42,565 nt of DNA, taken from positions 1-42,565 of the forward strand of contig JANPLZ010000121.1 in assembly GCA_031422555.1 (NCBI GenBank), written 5' to 3'. Position numbers and translations under genes: made by a program. This DNA is from JANNAT01 sp031422555 (GTDB lineage: Bacteria > Pseudomonadota > Alphaproteobacteria > Rhodobacterales > Rhodobacteraceae). Positions within the stretch are counted from its first letter, which is position 1. Every line of letters starts with the position of its first letter. Shown here piece by piece: positions 39,287-42,565 of this stretch. The notes beneath the pieces are model-generated. The model saw only the letters and a program-made list of their open reading frames with translations, made no database searches and was not told the DNA's origin.

Positions 39287-40078
39287 TCACGCCGTTGGTG
39301 TGAACCGCAGTGACAGGCACGACATGCCGCCGTCCAGCTTGGCGCATTCCGAATTGCCGATCAGGCGCACCGCGTATCCGGCCTTGACCAACAGATCATA
39401 GGTGCGCGGAAACCCCGCTGGCATCAGCACGATGTCGTTGAACCTGATCGCATTGGCGGATGCCTCTTCGCCCCCTGCCGTCAAGATCACCGTATAGCCC
39501 GCAAAACACCCCGAGTCCGCCAGCCGGTTGGTTGACATAATGGTGCCCGCGTCAAGCAGGCTGCAATCGGTCTTGAAATGCAAAACCCCGGGCGGGGTGA
39601 ATACCTCGCGCACGGCATGTCCCCACGGGGCGACCAGACGGGTCAATTCGGCAATGCCTGCGCCATTGGTGCGCGCGGATCGGCCGACCAGAATCTCGGT
39701 TTCGGTCACCAGAATATCGCCGCCTTCAATGAAACTGGCGGGGTCGGAAATCTGCACGACCTGCCCGTATAGCGCCGCCAGATGCGGGGCCATCGCGGCA
39801 GCCTCACCCAAACGGCTGGGCGCGCCGGGGCGCATGATGACCGCGCCTTGCGGCAGGCAAAGGGCCGTGTCCTCGACAAAAACCGAATCCGGAAAGCCGG
39901 CCAATGCGGGCAATTCCACCACCACCGCGCCAGTGGATTTCAAGGCCGCGATATAATCGGCATGGTGCGCCTGCATCAGCGCCAGATCAGGTGCGCCGGT
40001 ATCGACTGCCCGCAGGCCAGATGCAATCGACGCCGCAGGCCGGCGGGTAATGGCGTGGGTAAAGCGATAAGATTTCAT
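39287..40078 (-). CDS. Dimethylargininase-like amidinotransferase-family enzyme (DDAH)
   Basis: A 263-residue enzyme of the amidinotransferase fold, closest to dimethylarginine dimethylaminohydrolase, which turns N-methylated arginine into citrulline and methylamines. The catalytic residues fit those of the Pseudomonas enzyme (Cys249, His162, Glu114) with a near constant offset: Cys254 in GGMSCLSLRF, His167 in LHFKTDCSLL and Glu118 in FIEGGD. FVEDTA (67-72) is also typical. The ATG at 40078 has GAGGA upstream. It could equally act on arginine-like compounds, and no arginine pathway gene is adjacent. The 176 bp between it and hsdR hold no feature I can name. Confidence 0.85.
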   Translation of the reverse strand: MKSYRFTHAITRRPAASIASGLRAVDTGAPDLALMQAHHADYIAALKSTGAVVVELPALAGFPDSVFVEDTALCLPQGAVIMRPGAPSRLGEAAAMAPHLAALYGQVVQISDPASFIEGGDILVTETEILVGRSARTNGAGIAELTRLVAPWGHAVREVFTPPGVLHFKTDCSLLDAGTIMSTNRLADSGCFAGYTVILTAGGEEASANAIRFNDIVLMPAGFPRTYDLLVKAGYAVRLIGNSECAKLDGGMSCLSLRFTPTA

Positions 40079-40254
40079 CGTCTTCCTCGGTTTCGGTGGG
40101 AAGATGGTGGGCGACCCTGGAGCGGCCACCATTCTGATAAGTGCTTGTTTTCGTAACTTCTTGGCGCGGGTTATGGTGAGTGCGTCTTACCTTTGCGCTC
40201 TACCTTGGGCCACATTTGGCGGCAAGCGCAAGTGTCGTGCGCAGATTTTAGAAA

Positions 40255-42565
40255 TTATTCGGCGTAGAGAGCGACCTGCATTCGTTTGAACGCCTTACGC
40301 ACAACTGCGAGTTCGCCCAGTTTGCCCTTGCTCTCGCCGACACTGCCGTAACGGGCGGTCAGAAACTGCCCAAGTTTCTTGGTGGCCAATTCGCTTTCGC
40401 CTCTGGCCTCATAGGCTTTTAGAATGCCGACCAGCAAGGCAGCCATTTCAGTGTCTGAACTTCCAAAGCCTTTGCCCAGCAAAGTGGTCGCCCGGTCGTG
40501 TCGGGTTTTTGGTGGGTTGGTGAACAAGACGTATGACAGCACATCGAACAAGTCGCTTTTGGCGGCATCGACCAACTGGCGTATGTCATCAAGTCTGCCT
40601 TCGTCATAGCCGTGGTCTTCGAGTTGCTTGAGAAAGTGCGCCCGGTTGTCGGGGTCACTCCATGCGGCGCGCAGTGCATCTTCGTCCGCGATGAGTTTTG
40701 TCAGATCTCCGAACAGGCGTGCCAGGAACTCGGTTGCGGAAATTGGTCTGCCGTCTGCACTCCAATAAGATGTTGATGCAATAAAGCGGATCGATCGGGA
40801 TTTGCCATCAGCCAACTGCACCACAATCTTTTCGCGCTTTCCGTCCGCCTCGCCCTCACCCGTTCCGGGGTCCGGTTGGTCTTGCCCGTCAACGGGTTCG
40901 CCGGGAACTCGCGCTGCTTTGGGTGGTTCGGGTTCAAGTGGTTCGCCGTCCCATTCGGGGTCATTGAAGTTTTCATGCGCCTTCACGAAATCCCAAATGG
41001 TAAAAAAGTCCTTGCCGTCATAAGTGCGGGTGCCGCGTCCGATGATTTGCTTGAACTCGATCATCGACCGGATGGGGCGCATCAGCACGATGTGACGCAC
41101 GTTCCGCGCATCCACCCCGGTAGACAGCTTTTGCGAGGTTGTCAGGATTGTGGGGATGGTCTTGTCGTTGTCCTGAAAGTCGCGCAAGTGCTGATCGCCT
41201 ATGGCCCCGTCGTCTGCCGTCACCCGGTGGCAGTAGTTTGGGTTCAGGCTGGTCTTCACTTGATTGATCAGGTCGCGCACAAGGGCTGCGTGGGGTTGGG
41301 TGGCACAGAACACAATCGTTTTCTGCCGCTGATCTATCCGCCCCATGAATTCGGTCACGCGGGCCAATTCACGTTCGGTAATGATGATGCGGGTATTGAA
41401 GTCGCTTTCGGTAAAGGTTTCGCCGTCGTCAATGTCACCCGTCACCACGGTATCACTGCGGTCATAGACGTATTCATCAATCGTGCTGGCCATTTGCCGC
41501 ACCTTGAACGGGGTCAAGAAGCCGTCTTCGATGCCGTCGCGCAGGGCGTAGGTGTATACGGGTTCGCCGAAATAGGCGTAGGTGTCGGCGTTGTGTTTGC
41601 GTTTGGGGGTGGCGGTCAGGCCAAGCTGGGCGGCGGGGGCGAAGTATTCCAGCAGGCTGCGCCACTCGCTTTCGTCTTTGGCCCCGCCCCGGTGGCATTC
41701 GTCGATCACGATGAAATCAAAAAAGTCGGGCGCGTATTGTTGGTAAACTGGCGTGCCTTCGCCCGTCATGAACGTCTGAAAGATCGTGAAAAACAAGCTG
41801 GCGTTCTTCGGCGGCTTGCCCCGGTTCTTGCGGATGGTGTCGGGGTCGATGCGGGTGATGGCGTCGTTCGGGAAGGCGGAAAAGGCGTTATAGGCTTGAT
41901 CGGCAAGGATGTTGCGGTCGGCCAGAAACAGGATGCGGGGGCGGCGGGTGGGTTCCCCGGTCAGGTTCCACTTGGCCTGAAACAGCTTCCACGCGATCTG
42001 AAACGCGATAGAGGTTTTGCCGGTGCCGGTGGCCAGCGTCAGCAGGATGCGCCGGTCGCCCTTGGCTACGGCCTCCAGCACCGCCGTTATGGCGTTGTGC
42101 TGGTAGTAGCGCAGTTCCCATTTGCCGCCATCCGTTTCAAACGGCACGGCCCCAAAACGGTCACGCCACCGGTTGGGGTCGGGATAGGTGCGCGCCCACA
42201 ACTGGTCGGGGGTGGGGAAGGGCAGCGCCAAGTCGCCCTCGGCCCCCGTCACCATGTCGATCTGATACCAGCCGATGCCGTTGCTGGCATAGGCAAAGCG
42301 GGCACCCAGACGGGTGGCATAGTCCTTGGCCTGTCCTACCCCGTCGCGGTGGCTGAGGCCCGCACGCTTGGCCTCCAGCACGGCCAGTTTGTGGCCCTTG
42401 TGGGTCAGGACGTAATCGGCGCTAAGACCCTTTTTGCGCTTGCCGCCCGACTGGATGCGACCGGGGCAGATGGTTTCGCGGTGGACCCGTGAGCCGTCCA
42501 GCCCCCATCCCGCCGCCGCCAGCACGGGGTCGATACGATTGGCGCGGGTGTCGGCTTCGGTTTCG
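40255..42565 (-). CDS. hsdR: Type I restriction endonuclease subunit R, partial
   Basis: The DNA-cleaving and translocating subunit of a type I restriction system, running off the right edge; 769 residues are visible and the start codon is outside the window. The nuclease site is Asp50, Glu64 and Lys66 in LSADYVL and VLEAKRAG (visible numbering). The motor has Walker A TLATGTGKT (Lys183), VIDECHRG (288-291), LGLTATPKR and FKQIIGRGTRT. The last ~200 residues match the EcoEI-type C-terminal domain. A GTG at 42525 could be taken as a start, but the in-frame residues before it (TRANRIDP) are typical HsdR, so it is internal. hsdM and hsdS are not in the window and should lie to the right. The stop has 176 bp of non-coding DNA beyond it. 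Confidence 0.93.
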   Translation of the reverse strand, partial: ETEADTRANRIDPVLAAAGWGLDGSRVHRETICPGRIQSGGKRKKGLSADYVLTHKGHKLAVLEAKRAGLSHRDGVGQAKDYATRLGARFAYASNGIGWYQIDMVTGAEGDLALPFPTPDQLWARTYPDPNRWRDRFGAVPFETDGGKWELRYYQHNAITAVLEAVAKGDRRILLTLATGTGKTSIAFQIAWKLFQAKWNLTGEPTRRPRILFLADRNILADQAYNAFSAFPNDAITRIDPDTIRKNRGKPPKNASLFFTIFQTFMTGEGTPVYQQYAPDFFDFIVIDECHRGGAKDESEWRSLLEYFAPAAQLGLTATPKRKHNADTYAYFGEPVYTYALRDGIEDGFLTPFKVRQMASTIDEYVYDRSDTVVTGDIDDGETFTESDFNTRIIITERELARVTEFMGRIDQRQKTIVFCATQPHAALVRDLINQVKTSLNPNYCHRVTADDGAIGDQHLRDFQDNDKTIPTILTTSQKLSTGVDARNVRHIVLMRPIRSMIEFKQIIGRGTRTYDGKDFFTIWDFVKAHENFNDPEWDGEPLEPEPPKAARVPGEPVDGQDQPDPGTGEGEADGKREKIVVQLADGKSRSIRFIASTSYWSADGRPISATEFLARLFGDLTKLIADEDALRAAWSDPDNRAHFLKQLEDHGYDEGRLDDIRQLVDAAKSDLFDVLSYVLFTNPPKTRHDRATTLLGKGFGSSDTEMAALLVGILKAYEARGESELATKKLGQFLTARYGSVGESKGKLGELAVVRKAFKRMQVALYAE

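Noticed and set aside
40876..42492. 538-codon plus-strand open frame opposite hsdR
   Set aside because: Val/Gly/His-rich shadow of the well-supported hsdR; no ribosome site or family.
1..42565. tRNA, rRNA or transposase genes
   Set aside because: I scanned the spacers by eye and saw no cloverleaf or rRNA-like sequence and no insertion-sequence ends; tRNAscan-SE and ISfinder would settle this.

Overview
The window reads as a chromosomal segment of an alphaproteobacterium of the order Rhodobacterales (Roseobacter/Rhodobacter type). The basis is the high G+C, genes packed on both strands, an RpoH of the alphaproteobacterial type, the psd-pssA pair, an SUV3-like helicase / S4 protein / FdxA / CarD block, a DUF6476-like protein divergent from rluD, and an Anbu operon. 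This is inferred from gene content and protein sequence; no 16S or other marker is present. I see no tRNA, rRNA, CRISPR array, insertion sequence, integrase or origin.

Left part (1-9937, all minus strand). The window opens inside waaA (Kdo transferase). Upstream of it lies a likely transport operon read right to left: amidase, spermidine/putrescine-type ABC ATPase, two permeases, solute-binding protein and a second amidase. This looks like a system that imports an amide or polyamine-like compound and hydrolyses it. A hybrid membrane histidine kinase and a small DUF6476-like membrane protein precede it.

9936-16636. rluD diverges from the DUF6476-like gene with interlocked start codons. It is followed by rpoH (heat-shock sigma factor), psd and pssA (phosphatidylethanolamine synthesis), a Gfo/Idh/MocA oxidoreductase and, convergently, oligoendopeptidase F.

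16806-20734. A tight four-gene operon encodes a circularly permuted ATP-grasp enzyme, an alpha-E protein, a transglutaminase-like protein and the proteasome homologue Anbu. The family set is known, but its substrate is not, as far as I know; it is the best candidate for a poorly understood system here. An alpha/beta hydrolase and a SCP2-like protein lie convergently after it.

22164-29348. A TPR protein, the SUV3-like helicase with a charged low-complexity tail, an S4 RNA-binding protein, ferredoxin FdxA and CarD run on the plus strand. A KefB/KefC-like cation/proton antiporter lies convergently.

29359-40078. Two Lrp/AsnC regulators each diverge from a probable target: hydroxyphenylpyruvate dioxygenase (Lrp 1) and a LysE-family exporter (Lrp 2). 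Between them lie a 1012-residue single-pass protein with GspL/PilM-like and PilP/GspC-like ends, a SIMPL-domain protein and metY. Beyond are a glycosyltransferase-like protein, a small periplasmic protein and a dimethylargininase-like enzyme.

40255-42565. The window ends inside a type I restriction endonuclease subunit (hsdR), probably the edge of a defence locus continuing to the right. Two 65-66 bp palindromic repeats (about 2283 and 20782) and a duplicated GC-rich palindromic unit (35055-35219) are the main non-coding repeats.
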